Positions 38,085-48,754 of a DNA stretch of 64,000 bases are shown here, in pieces. Below the pieces are notes generated by a model. The model worked only from the letters and a program-made list of their open reading frames with translations. It was not told where the DNA came from and ran no database searches. A program made the translations under genes and the position numbers. How positions within the stretch are numbered: position 1 is the first letter of the stretch; every line of letters starts with the position of its first letter. Location of the stretch: the NCBI GenBank assembly GCA_905331475.1, contig CAJNYU010004686.1, positions 124,001 through 188,000 on the forward strand, read 5' to 3'. This stretch comes from Rotaria socialis. Taxonomy: Eukaryota > Rotifera > Eurotatoria > Philodinida > Philodinidae.

Positions 38085-39335
38085 TCACATTAGTGATGTT
38101 TTATATAGTGATCGAGGATAATATGGAGAAGCCGAACTTCGATTAGTTAATGCTGTCTGTGCCAAATGACTTGCAGAATGATCATGAGCACGTGCATGGC
38201 CGTATTCTTTATTGCGTAAAATATAATGATGAAAGAAATTTTTTGATAGGGCCGAATAATCATAATATGTTTGTACTGTTGCTTGTCGAAAACGGTGGCC
38301 GGCAAAACAATAAAATAAAAAATTTGTCTATGAAGAAAAGCAACGAATAGAATAGAAAATAAAGTTTTTATTAAACTAACTTACTGCATTATTTAACTGT
38401 AATACAATGACAGACAATTGTGCCAAAACAAACTTTAGTTTGATTTTATTTATGTCTCGACTTTTCAATGCATAGATTTCAATCAAGAACATAATCATGC
38501 CTGGAATTGTAAATAAATAGAACGATAAACTAATTGTAACCAACATTATTGTTAATTGTCTTTGTTTTTTATTTGAATTAACGTCATTTATACGCATATC
38601 TAAGTTTCGATTATTCTTTAAAAATGCGTCTGAAAGTTTCTGCGTTCGTCGACATAAGGCATAAATAGTGAATATATTAGATAGAAGAAATAGAGCTGGT
38701 ATAATATAAAATAACAGTGAATGATACAACCGATAAGACAATCCGAAGTTTTTCCTTATTCTACATGTTTTATTTTTAAAAACGGCCTTTAAGTCATAAA
38801 ATATTGGAAAATTTATCGAAAAAGCGATGACGGACAATCCGAGAAAAATATAAATAGCACGACGAGCTGAGTTTACAGTACAGAGACGTTTCGCATAAAA
38901 TGGCGAATAAACAACTATGCAACGTTCTAAAAAGAGAGAAGAAACACATCGAAACGGAAACTTGATGTATGGTTTAAAATCGAACTAGTTACCTATTGTT
39001 ATAATAACAAGAACCCAATTCGCGCAGAATGTTGATAAATCTGTGAAAAAATGTAATGAACATTCGAAGACAGCAGCTTCACTAAATCTTGCTAAATTAA
39101 TACCATGTGAAAGAAGAACAGAAATATCAAATATTGCCAAATAGGTTATAAATACAGAAGATGATGTATTTTTTAAAGTTCTTCTATTAATAACAATTAA
39201 TACAAGAATATTTCCAAGTAAACCAAATAACACAATAAATATTTCAGGAAATAAAATCTTGGCATTGAAACTTTTGATAAATCTGTTGATTTCTTCTATT
39301 TTCTTAGTATCATTTAACGAGGAACTATTCGACAT
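38085..39335 (-). CDS. Rhodopsin-like (class A) G protein-coupled receptor
   Basis: Three exons: 38993-39335, 38385-38926 and 38085-38327, joined in phase to 375 residues. TM1 is FIVLFGLLGNILVLIVI, with the class A Asn in GN. TM2 and TM3 follow. TM3 ends ERCIVVYSPF, an ERC variant of the DRY motif. TM4, a long second extracellular loop, TM5, an intracellular loop with basic residues, and TM6 (FYLFTIPGMIMFLIE) follow. TM7 is completed only by the third exon: the reading LQLNNA joins TNFLFYCFAGHRFR, the usual end of TM7 plus helix 8. The stop right after exon 2 is an artefact of reading through the donor (gca|gtaagt). It is probably a peptide-type receptor; the ligand is unknown. Confidence 0.88.
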
Positions 39336-40130
39336 TAATGATGGTGTAATTATCTAAATCATTTAAAAAAAGAAAACATTATCCGACTTGTTAACACGAA
39401 TACAAAACTTGTAATTAATTTAAGAAATAAAGAGGTAGATAGTAACATAGCACACGATTAGGTTCGCTATTTGAAATAAGTAACTAACTCATTTTATTAT
39501 CTGTCATAAAATATAATGCCAACAAAAAAACAAAAAGTCTTCGTAGATGTATATACATTAATTGGAAGAACGTGTCTGCACCTTCATAAATCTGTATTCT
39601 GTTTTTGGTACTTGCATCTCTGGATCATGATAAACTCGACAACTATCATGAACTTGTCTAAATAAATGTAGTAATATACAATATATATTTTTCTGTTCTT
39701 TTGGAAGACGACGTGCGAAAATTTAGTTACTATGTTTCTTCTTATTTACGCGTACGATTTTCTACAGCAATGCGCCATCTGTTTTTTATCATGAAAACAA
39801 CGAGTTCTCTTTAAACAAATTAATAGCAGCACGCCTAATTGTATTATTAATGATGGCATTCATTGGTGTTTTTTAATCCCAATAACTTAATAACATAAAT
39901 ACTTGTAAGACAAAAACATTAGAGATTAACTAAAAAAAGTTGACACAAAAAACGTTTGTCAATCATAATATACGTTGACTTTTATTAGTAGGACTCTTGC
40001 GAGTGTATCAAAAATATTTCTAAAGCGAATCGATTCGACAGCCGTTTCTTTATAACTGAGTTACATTTATTTGACGGGAGAATAAAAAAAATGACAGGAC
40101 ATATCTTACACATTATTTTCGTTAATAGTA
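39336..40130. other. Upstream region of the GPCR
   Basis: AT-rich. It should hold the receptor's promoter. No other exon seen. Confidence 0.4.
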
Positions 40131-40447
40131 AAATTTCCAAGGGGGAAACGGCGGATTTTCGGGATTGCCAATCCACGAGCAATCCGGAAAAATCCCAAAT
40201 TTACCAGCAATCTCCTCTTGTAAATAAAGGAATTTCGAGCTGAAATTTTTATCATATGTAGGCCTCGTGGTCCTTAGAATATCCTAAAAGTTTCAGCTCA
40301 AACGGATGTTTTCTTCTGAAGATAATGCGATTGCAAAAATACTCATATTACCAAGGACGAAATGGCGGATTTTCTGGATTGCCAATCCATGAACAATCCG
40401 AAAAAATCCGAAAATCCGCAGTCCACCGTTTCCCCCTTGAAAATTTG
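40131..40447. mobile_element. MITE-like element with short inverted and internal direct repeats
   Basis: The ends are inverted repeats of about 22 bases around caagggggaaacgg (left) and ccgtttcccccttg (right). Inside, a block beginning ggcggattttc-ggattgccaatcc occurs twice in the same orientation (about 40150 and 40363) and partly again inverted near the right end. The core ggattgccaatcc is itself a palindrome around one base. There is no ORF. Confidence 0.65.
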
Positions 40448-43400
40448 CATGTGTTCGTAGGGCTAATTTTATAAAAGAAAAACTGCCATTATCAATTATT
40501 CGATTATATCACGAAGAAAATATATAATAAGAAAGAAAAACGAATGTATCTTCTGTGAATATGTAATCGTTTGATTTTATTTAATTTGTCAAAGTGCAAT
40601 GTTGAAATAAACGGAAAAACAATGAGAATACACACGAACAACTACTTTTTTCTTCAGTAATAAATATGGTTTCACGTCTGTTACATATAAACATCAATTT
40701 ACTCGATTTAATAGAAATTGATATGTTGTTCTATTTGACTTACTTGCTACTGTAATGGAAGACAGGAAATGTCGTATTAGTAGATATAAGATCGAAGTTG
40801 TTTTGATTCCTGTTGTCACAATTCATAACTAGTTATTCAAAAAAGAAAAGCAAATATTATTATGAATGCATCTGTTTTCTACTGCATTCTTATAGGAGAA
40901 CAACAAAATATTTCTCCTGTCTCAATTTTTATGTTGAACTTTTTTTCCAGTTTATCACATGCAGAACTAAAAGATTGATGCGCTGTTAAGAACGAACTAT
41001 TCATAATTACTCATCTATAGACAGAAATACAATCGAAATAGGTTTTCACGATAACATACGGTCGACTGTGAATTCTTAAACCGAAGAGATTATATACTTA
41101 CATACTGAAAGCAAAAAAACACAGTCGAATATCATGTAAAAAGCACCCTGCAAAAATCTCTAAACGTCCATCATCATAGGCCTCTTGTGCAGATTTTAAA
41201 TACATAATGACAGAAGAGACTTTTTTCAGTATATTTTTCTTCACACGTCAATGTATGACACTGTCCTTGGAAGTAATAACAAACAACAGAAAAATCCCAT
41301 CATGTAGCAGCATTTATGATATATATATATAGTGATAGTTATAGTTATAATTTAATTATTCATGATAGCATTTTTGCGAGAAGATGTATCCAAATTTTGT
41401 ACTGCTGGGAAATATGTTAAAGATGCATGCTTACAGCAAGTTTAGTTGAAGGAAATCGGCTATACTACCATGTACTCAAACTCTTGCTTAGAGATACGTA
41501 ATGATGGATATTTCAGTTTTTTATTTAGCGCATGTAAATAGCATTAGCTAAATTGAATTGTAATACTAAGAATCGCTCATATCGAAAAGTTGTAGACGTT
41601 TCTCTTAAACATTTCACGTATACGGATTATAAAATGATATTTCAGATACGAGTCTTGTTCGGAATCAAATCCAAATAAGTCTGCCAACACAACTATTGCC
41701 TTGATAAGAAACGCTCATTTGAAATTATTCATCACTTCTCCCTCCTCCTTGTATACAATATAGTATACATTAACAAAACCAAATTGAGTGATACATTACA
41801 ATACATGAAGTACTTCGTCAGATATTGACATAGAAACAAATGATTTCGTATACAGTAATTGAGAAGTAAAACTAGAACAAATTTAACTATTTCCTTTTTT
41901 AATCATCCACCGATAGCCAAACAGAAAATGATTATATTTCTATCAAGTTATCACTATCATTGTTTTGCTTTTTTTTCCTACCAGTGCCAAACAATGGCTG
42001 GAAAATAGCAAAGTAATTTGATTAGTTCCGTTCTCCATTATCTTCTATTCTATTCTATATACAACAATTTTTTTTCTAGTCGTCATGCTTAACAAAGTAC
42101 TCCACAGAGCCATAAAATATCAATAATAATATTTTTTATAAGTAATGACTTATATTACATTAAATTAAATCAAGAGAAATATTGGTTAATACTGTAATAC
42201 AAAACAAACATACGTGAGGTCTGTTCGAATAAAGAAGATTGCAATGATGAAGATTGATAACCAGATATTTTTCCCGTAAATGTATCTACAGTATAACAAA
42301 ACTTACGATAATAATGAAATCATAGACTTCAGCATGGCTATTTGCATGTTTTTCATATAATGTCGAAATTTCAATTTTCCGCATATTTACCTTCTGAGAG
42401 AGAGAGAGTGAGAGAGAGAGTACACAACTGAACAGTTTTCTATTTGCATTGAAACAAGCCTACGCAAAACTATTGCTTCGGTAGACTCTATAGTAAGAAT
42501 ATCATTCTAGTTTTTGACTGCATAGCTTCAATAAAAGGAAAAGAAAAAGAAAAAGAACAAGATGCTGAAGAACATTACTGTTAATCGATATTATCAGTCG
42601 TAGAGAATATTTTGAAGATGATAACTTGTAACCTTAAAACAGGTTCAATATCTGAAACAGTGGAGAGAATAGAATTATGGAAGAAAATCTCATTCGATTG
42701 AAATTTAAGGCTTCTGGTAAAGTTAAACAACTGCGTGTTTACACATGACGATTTTTGACTAGTCACATAAACCGACTTATTCTTTTACAATCTATTTGAA
42801 TATGTGTTCGCAGAAGAAATCTGTTAATAATTTTTGAATAGCTTTACGATTTTATTGGGAAAATTCGTGTCATCGTCATTATAATTTCATTGTTTCTGCA
42901 CGACGCTCATGATTGTTTATGTCTACTTGGCGCAATTAATGTGTCATTCGATAAAGAAAATTTGATTATGCCAAATACGCTTTCAAAGTTGTAGGACACT
43001 TAATTGAAACGCAAATAACTGGAGAAAAAATCAGAGGATCCTCTAAAGTTGTATATATTTTCTCCCTTCATTCTTACATCTGATTCTGTAAAAGAATTGA
43101 GGCTATATTTGGCATCAGATAGAGCCACAGCTCATGATTGAACTCTCAACTCAAAATTAGCTTTTTATTAAAAAAACGAAGCCTTGATGATGGAAATAAC
43201 TGAGTCGTGCTCGTTATATTAAAAATTGATAACTCTTATAATAGATTTATTTTTCCGATTTTCGCATTGATGCATTTAATATCTGTTACACATACGCAAT
43301 ACTTTATTAAAGAAAATAGAGCTTTTGGGTATAATAAAATAACTACTGACGTAATCTTTTGAATATATAGGATGATGAACTCTATGAGCGCACTCTGAAA

Positions 43401-43770
43401 CGATCTTCTAAACAACGGCGAGTTTCTCTACTAAATTGAAATTTTATCCAACAAGAATAGAAAGATTTCATTGTCTATTCTTAGAGGATACATGACAAGA
43501 GCAGAACAAATAAATCTGTTTCTTTTGCCTTCTCGAATGTAATCGAGTGGTGTTGCACCGGATTAAAACATTCTCTGCCACTCATCATCGATCAACAATA
43601 ATGAACATCTTACGTATTTCAACAGGGTCAAACCTAGAAGTATATTGTTACTACAATCTATTAACACAATAATTTTGCGTGAGTTTACCTCAAAGTAAAG
43701 AAAAATATATTCAAGTGTGTTCTGTAGGAAAATTAATACGCAAGAAAGGAATAAAAATCTCAATTGTAGG
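40448..43770. other. Gene-free region
   Basis: About 3.3 kb of AT-rich DNA with a (GA)n run at about 42398-42421. No exon, RNA gene or longer repeat was recognised on either strand. Confidence 0.4.
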
Positions 43771-44073
43771 CAGTGGCGGCGGAGCCATTGAGACAGGTGA
43801 GGCTTGAGCCTCACCTAGATTTCGCAATATGAGACTCAGCCTCACTTGCTTTTGTACTGAATATTGCTATTTTCTTGTTCTTGCATCAGAGTAGAAGCAA
43901 AGAAAACTAGTTTTCGGTATTTTCCAATCTTCTTTTTTTATACTGGCCATTTTTATTTTTACTGAGGTTCAATAAAAAGAAGACTTATTTACTACTTGAC
44001 GTTTCATAAAATTCCACGGTAGCAAAAAAATATGATGAGCCTCACCTAGCTTAATGACGTTCCGCCGCCCCTG
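43771..44073. mobile_element. hAT-like MITE (CAGTGGCGGCG terminus)
   Basis: The left end reads cagtggcggcggagc and the right end gttccgccgcccctg, an inverted pair. A ggtgaggct block and its complement agcctcacc recur within both ends. Just inside the left end, aggtgaggct and agcctcacct form a hairpin with a 2-base loop. CAG-plus-GGCGGC termini are typical of hAT (Tip100-like) elements. No intact 8-bp target duplication was seen. No ORF. Length 303 bases. Confidence 0.6.
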
Positions 44074-44505
44074 TACTATCGAAATAATTCATCAAATCTT
44101 TCTCAGATGCTTATTCATGCTTCTTGATTTATGGTCATTTCTCATCGTAGTTGTTTTCTTCTTCAACATACCATCTCAGTTTTCGTGTTCAAACTTTGCA
44201 TAAATTAAGTTCTTTATTTATTCAATTCACAATAAAGGTTTTATAGATATGCGAATGTGTTATAGGCTCCCCAAATAAAAGTCATTTAACATACTCACAC
44301 CCGCGCCCGCAAAAAAATGACATGCTATATGTAAATCTGATCAAAATTGACCTCATTGCTTTCAATAAAGATAAAAATATGCCCGACAAACAAACTGCAT
44401 TTTGTCTGTCAGGATAATGTATACACTACAAAGAACACAAATAAACACACATCTAGTTTATGCTAGTTTGTGTAAGTCATTTGCGATGATAATGTGCTTT
44501 CTGCT

Positions 44506-44844
44506 TCATTGACCTTTGATCATTGAATAAATTGAAACCGGTAAGCCAATGAGCATAACTATGAAAATCCACTGATTTGGCTTTAAGACATGAGCACTAT
44601 TAAAAGTAGTCTGCTTACACAAGCTCGAAATGGCTCCATTGATTGCAACGCAGTCAGTAGGATATTTTGACGTGCACAATGAAGACGCACATGTAGAGCA
44701 ATCTTCGACTGGAATGCTCCCAACAGATGTGGCTGTACACGATACACCCCTACAACAGCTACATTCACACGACGAGCCATTAATATCGTGTACCATAGCC
44801 AAAAACGCCAATAGCATCAACATGTATAATGAGAAAGATTTCAT
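44506..44844 (-). CDS. Small Cys-rich secreted or membrane-anchored protein
   Basis: A single-exon frame of 112 residues. Residues 1-23 are a clear signal peptide (SLYMLMLLAFLAMVHDINGS). The mature part is Cys-rich, beginning CECSCCRGVSC, with further Cys to about residue 76. A hydrophobic C-terminus (IFIVMLIGLPVSIYSM) could be a membrane anchor or GPI-attachment signal. No functional family is recognised. A divergently read frame on the plus strand (44630-44851) is its shadow. Confidence 0.65.
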   Translation of the reverse strand: MKSFSLYMLMLLAFLAMVHDINGSSCECSCCRGVSCTATSVGSIPVEDCSTCASSLCTSKYPTDCVAINGAISSLCKQTTFNSAHVLKPNQWIFIVMLIGLPVSIYSMIKGQ

Positions 44845-45749
44845 GTCGTAAGACGATTATAATTCAGGCTTTTTCAAAGTTGTTGATCGAGCTGTTATGG
44901 TTAATTTACAAGACTATTTATAGTTGTCCGTAGTTTTTGTCCTCATTTTCAATTAATCCGATTTGTCTTACGATAAGATTCGAAATTTTATTTTGTACAT
45001 TCTCACATATCCGTTTGTTGTATATCAATATTAAGCATACAAATCAATATTCTAGAAGTGACTTTTAACGAGCTTAGATGAATCAAAAAATTCATGATTC
45101 AAGTAGTATCAAATTATTGCTTTCGGTTTCGATTTCATCATGGATCTTATGTGACATATTGACAGGAATAGAACTGAAAACAACGAGTTCTCTCTAGTCC
45201 GTAATTTTTTTGAATCAGATGATTGATTTCTGATAATTCAACAAGCCAAATATTCATAGACATTAAAATGATCTATTATTCTAGACCAAAGAATTTTTTC
45301 GAACTATACTATTGTTACCAACAAGTCTCGAACTACGAGATTATATTCCATAATTGAGCATTGATGACAATTGCTGAATGGAGATGCTGCTCCAGGGCAA
45401 AAGTGAAAATTGATTAGAGCTTATAAGATTTAACAAAGGTTAGTGATATTTCCTCGCACTTAAACTTTAGTATGAGTTTTTGAAGTTAGAAAATATTCTT
45501 GATTTCAAAATTTTACATTAAAAATGTTGATTTTCGGATTGAATCGAAATAAAAAGCAATCTTATGAAACGTGTTTGTTCTAGTTATATCGTTCACATCA
45601 TTTTTCGAATTATCTGCATGTTTCAACTATGAAATCGCGATGGGAAGGCGTTTCTTAATTTTTTCAAAATTTGGCGAATTTTATTTATCGCCGCACAAAT
45701 ATAAAATACAATCGTGTACTGACTATGGCAGATAATGTAATATGGGAGC
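44845..45749. other. Gene-free region
   Basis: AT-rich DNA upstream of the Cys-rich gene. Nothing could be supported. Confidence 0.4.
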
Positions 45750-46130
45750 TTACACAGAAGACCCTATGGATACTATAAAGTTATTAGTATAGAAGACTGA
45801 GTCTTGAAGCCAAAATCCAATAGAGAAACGGTGCCCAGCAACCATTGCCACTGTTTGGAGTAGAGTTTCAGCATATGGTTCTCAACGAGCTTCAAATGAA
45901 TAAGAACCACTGTGACCGCCTCAAGAAACCTGGCTGCCAGTGTATAAAAATGTGTATTTACTGTCATAATAGTGAGCGTAACCATCAGTAGTATCAGTTT
46001 CAAATCTATCATTTTTTATTAATTCTAATCCTGTGGAAAGACCTATTATTGATATGTCATCTAGATTCCAAGGAAAGAATCCAGCTTTAAACCTAAATGT
46101 CAGTGTCTATTGAATGGATACAGTTGCATA
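45750..46130 (-). pseudogene. Broken fragment of an extracellular galactose-binding-like domain protein
   Basis: Read on the minus strand in one frame, the segment gives FRFKAGFFPWNLDDISI, then NDRFETDTTDGYAHYY, HSGSYSFEAR, EPYAETLLQTVAMVAGH and RFSIGFWLQDS...NNFIVSIG. The W-LDDISI, N-x-x-FET-x-x-x-G, HSGSYS, LxQT and F-x-FWL steps are those of a repeated jelly-roll (galactose-binding-like) domain: the end of one repeat and most of the next. At least three in-frame stops (one TAG, two TGA) interrupt it. No signal peptide or intact upstream exon is present, so it is a decayed fragment. Confidence 0.55.
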
Positions 46131-47077
46131 GGATGCGAAATTGTATTTTTTGCAGAAGAATGTGTGAATATTGTATCTGTCGAGTAGAATAGTGTTTCCC
46201 GTTACCAGTTCTCCACATTCTGTAGGTTATGATAAAATGATCATTTGAAAAGAAAATTATTTCTTCAGAAACCAATCGATAGGTTTCCTTGTATGCGAAT
46301 GAATCTTCATGTAAAATAAAACATGATCTGTGAAGCCTTCTCACAGATACGGGTCACACGAAGCACGCTAGGATCTGACAGAATCAGCATATAAAAGGAG
46401 TAACTGGTTTTTTTCACTTTTGCTTAAGGCTGGAACACACGATTTTGATTACTGTGGTTTAGCTCTGCTATGTTACACGTATAATAATCATTCTTTGTAC
46501 GACTATCATCCTCTCTTTCATTTCAATACTTATGTGAATATCGAAAAAGTAAATAATAAATCGTGGGTAAATTTCCATTGAGCTCAACGGATAGTAAGAT
46601 AGGTAACTTATTTTTAAAAGTTAAATCCCAAAAATATATACGAACACAATTGCTCTGAATTCTTATGCTCTCAAAGTTTTTCATGCAACTAGCAATATGT
46701 TGGGTTCAATTTCACTTTAATTCTGAACAAACATGCTATTCACTTGATGTAGCGTTTAAACATGTTTTTTTTAAAGTAAACACTAGAACACAGTTTGTCT
46801 TTTTTACAATTGAATGCATTTACTTTGGAAAGTATGATTCATATAAAACACAAATAAGCACATTGCCATGTTTCATTTGAGTGTTGTTCGAGACTTCCTC
46901 TCCCATATTTTTTAAAGACTACAGCTACAATATAATGACGTACATATTGAGATATTTACACGTAGAATATATTCAATAGGCTTCACTTTATTGTCTTATT
47001 CCATTTGTATGTAGTGGTAAAAAGAGATTGTCATGGATGATAACTCTCACAAACACGAACCTCTTTCACGGCTAAGA
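46131..47077. other. Gene-free region between two pseudogenes
   Basis: AT-rich. Short open frames at 46093-46344 (minus) and 46665-46880 (plus) are not supported. Confidence 0.35.
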
Positions 47078-47560
47078 TCATTTCCAAGGCCACAAACTAA
47101 TTCCAAAGCAATCACTAGAACAATTACAAGTAGCTTTATGAGAGGAATTCGTCGATTCTTGATTTTCTTGATTCGATTGTTCAGATCTTATTGTGGTTTG
47201 CATTAGTGTACTTGCTGGGTTACTAGTAGTGCGATTGACTGTCATTTGCCATTGAATTGGTGGTAATTTCACTCGACTGGACTGAGCTTGGTAACTAGCA
47301 GAATGTTGTTTCAAAATATCATCGGATCTTAGATCTTCAACCCGCAAAAGTTGCCGAGTAAATGAACTTGTACCATGCTGTTTGGCTCATCGAGTGATAA
47401 CTTTTGTTTCATATATACATCTACCAGTAGCACGCAGAGGATTATATAGAACCTGGAGTGTAATTGGGCAAGTGAGATCGTCGTCATCGGTGGTTGGATG
47501 CACTTTCATGTTACGACTACCTAGCGTTTCTGTTTCTTTTATTTTTAACAAGAAAAGTAT
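47078..47560 (-). pseudogene. U-box domain protein interrupted by one in-frame TGA
   Basis: One frame from about 47560 to 47078 reads DDDDLTCPITLQVLYNPLRA, CIYETKVITR, a TGA at 47387-47389, then AKQHGTSSFTRQLLRVEDL and SDDILKQ, ending in a Ser/Asn/Gln-rich tail. This is the U-box layout: CPITL, then I-x-x-W, then (S/T)PLTR-Q-L and DL. The TGA sits where the family has the conserved Trp (TGG), so a single G-to-A change would explain it. U-boxes recruit E2 enzymes for ubiquitin transfer. The 5' end is unclear; an acceptor-like aaaag near 47560 may begin the exon. It may be a young pseudogene, an allele, or a sequence error. Confidence 0.6.
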
Positions 47561-48754
47561 GCGAGCAACGCAATGTTTTTGTATACACACGATACGCACA
47601 AAATTGCTCGAAGCAAAACAACAAAGTCGTTTTGCATATATGCGCACTTCCGCTGTTTGATCCATACCTTTTTCGTCATTGTGTACATAAAGACGAAGAA
47701 AATTAATTGGCTGACTATGAAATCCAAGCTTTCTTTAACAATGTACATGTCTCCCATTTTTTTATATGAATCAATACCGTCTGATATATTTGGACTACTT
47801 TTATCTTGACTATTCTACCTCTAATTATTGTGAGAATATATGACTTTGAGCATTGGATGTCGGTATAACAACTAGTTGAATCAAGAATTCTCGTAAACCG
47901 ATTAATATCTGCTGAAAAAAAGAACAAGCCTGCTTGACAACGATGAAAGATAATACCAAGAGAATAATTATTAAGAACAACTTCTATTTAAAATGTCAAA
48001 TTCGTTCACATAGTACAATATTTTAAAATTCCAAACTGATGTGTTTTGTAGCGTCGGATTAACCATGGTGAAAAGTGAAATGTTTGTGAGTTGCGATACA
48101 ACATACAACAACTGCTAAGCATCAAGAAATCGGTTCATAACAAATGTTATGACTGTCGTGTATCGTGTGTAAAAAGAAATAAAAACTAAAGTTACTATGT
48201 AATAAAAAAAGCAAAGCATACAAGGAATATGTTACACACTGTCATTTCTTTACATGAAAAACGTATGAAAGATCAAAAAAGGTAAGTTCAAATCGTGTCC
48301 ATGCAGATTTCTAAATTGAATCATTGTTACCCATGTTTTTTTAGTCTAAAAATCAAAAAAAAATGTTTCAAGAGAAAATATGTCGAATAGTTTTGATGAT
48401 TCTGAATCATTCACTATGTCTTTCGATTGTTTGAGAAGAATATAAAGTATTACTCCTAATCGGTTTCCAAAGAAGGTTGTGTGAAAAATAACCGTGTGAC
48501 TTCGTATCGTGAAAAAGTGAGGCATGTATCTTTTGGGTGAGATTTTAAACTTAGCATGTGCCACTCAGTTTCAGATTGTATAATTATATTTGAATAAACA
48601 AATAGATGGCCATAGAGAACTATCATCAATAGCAAACCTACTACAGACTTTAAAATGGTATGAATCGTGCAACAAAACATTGATTTTAGTCGTTTCGATC
48701 GAGTTTTCACTAATAAAAAAAACTGTTGACTACTATTTTATGGCATATGTTACC
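47561..48754. other. Gene-free region
   Basis: AT-rich. Overlapping short frames near 47494-47927 lie on both strands with no family resemblance. Nothing else was supported. Confidence 0.35.

Noticed and set aside
43771..44073. 8-bp target-site duplication for the Tip100-like element
   Set aside because: The bases next to the two termini (attgtagg and tactatcg) do not match, so no duplication is claimed.
45773..46012. 79-codon minus-strand ORF with a signal-like N-terminus
   Set aside because: It lies in a different frame from the clear galactose-binding-like remnant on the same strand, which explains the sequence better.
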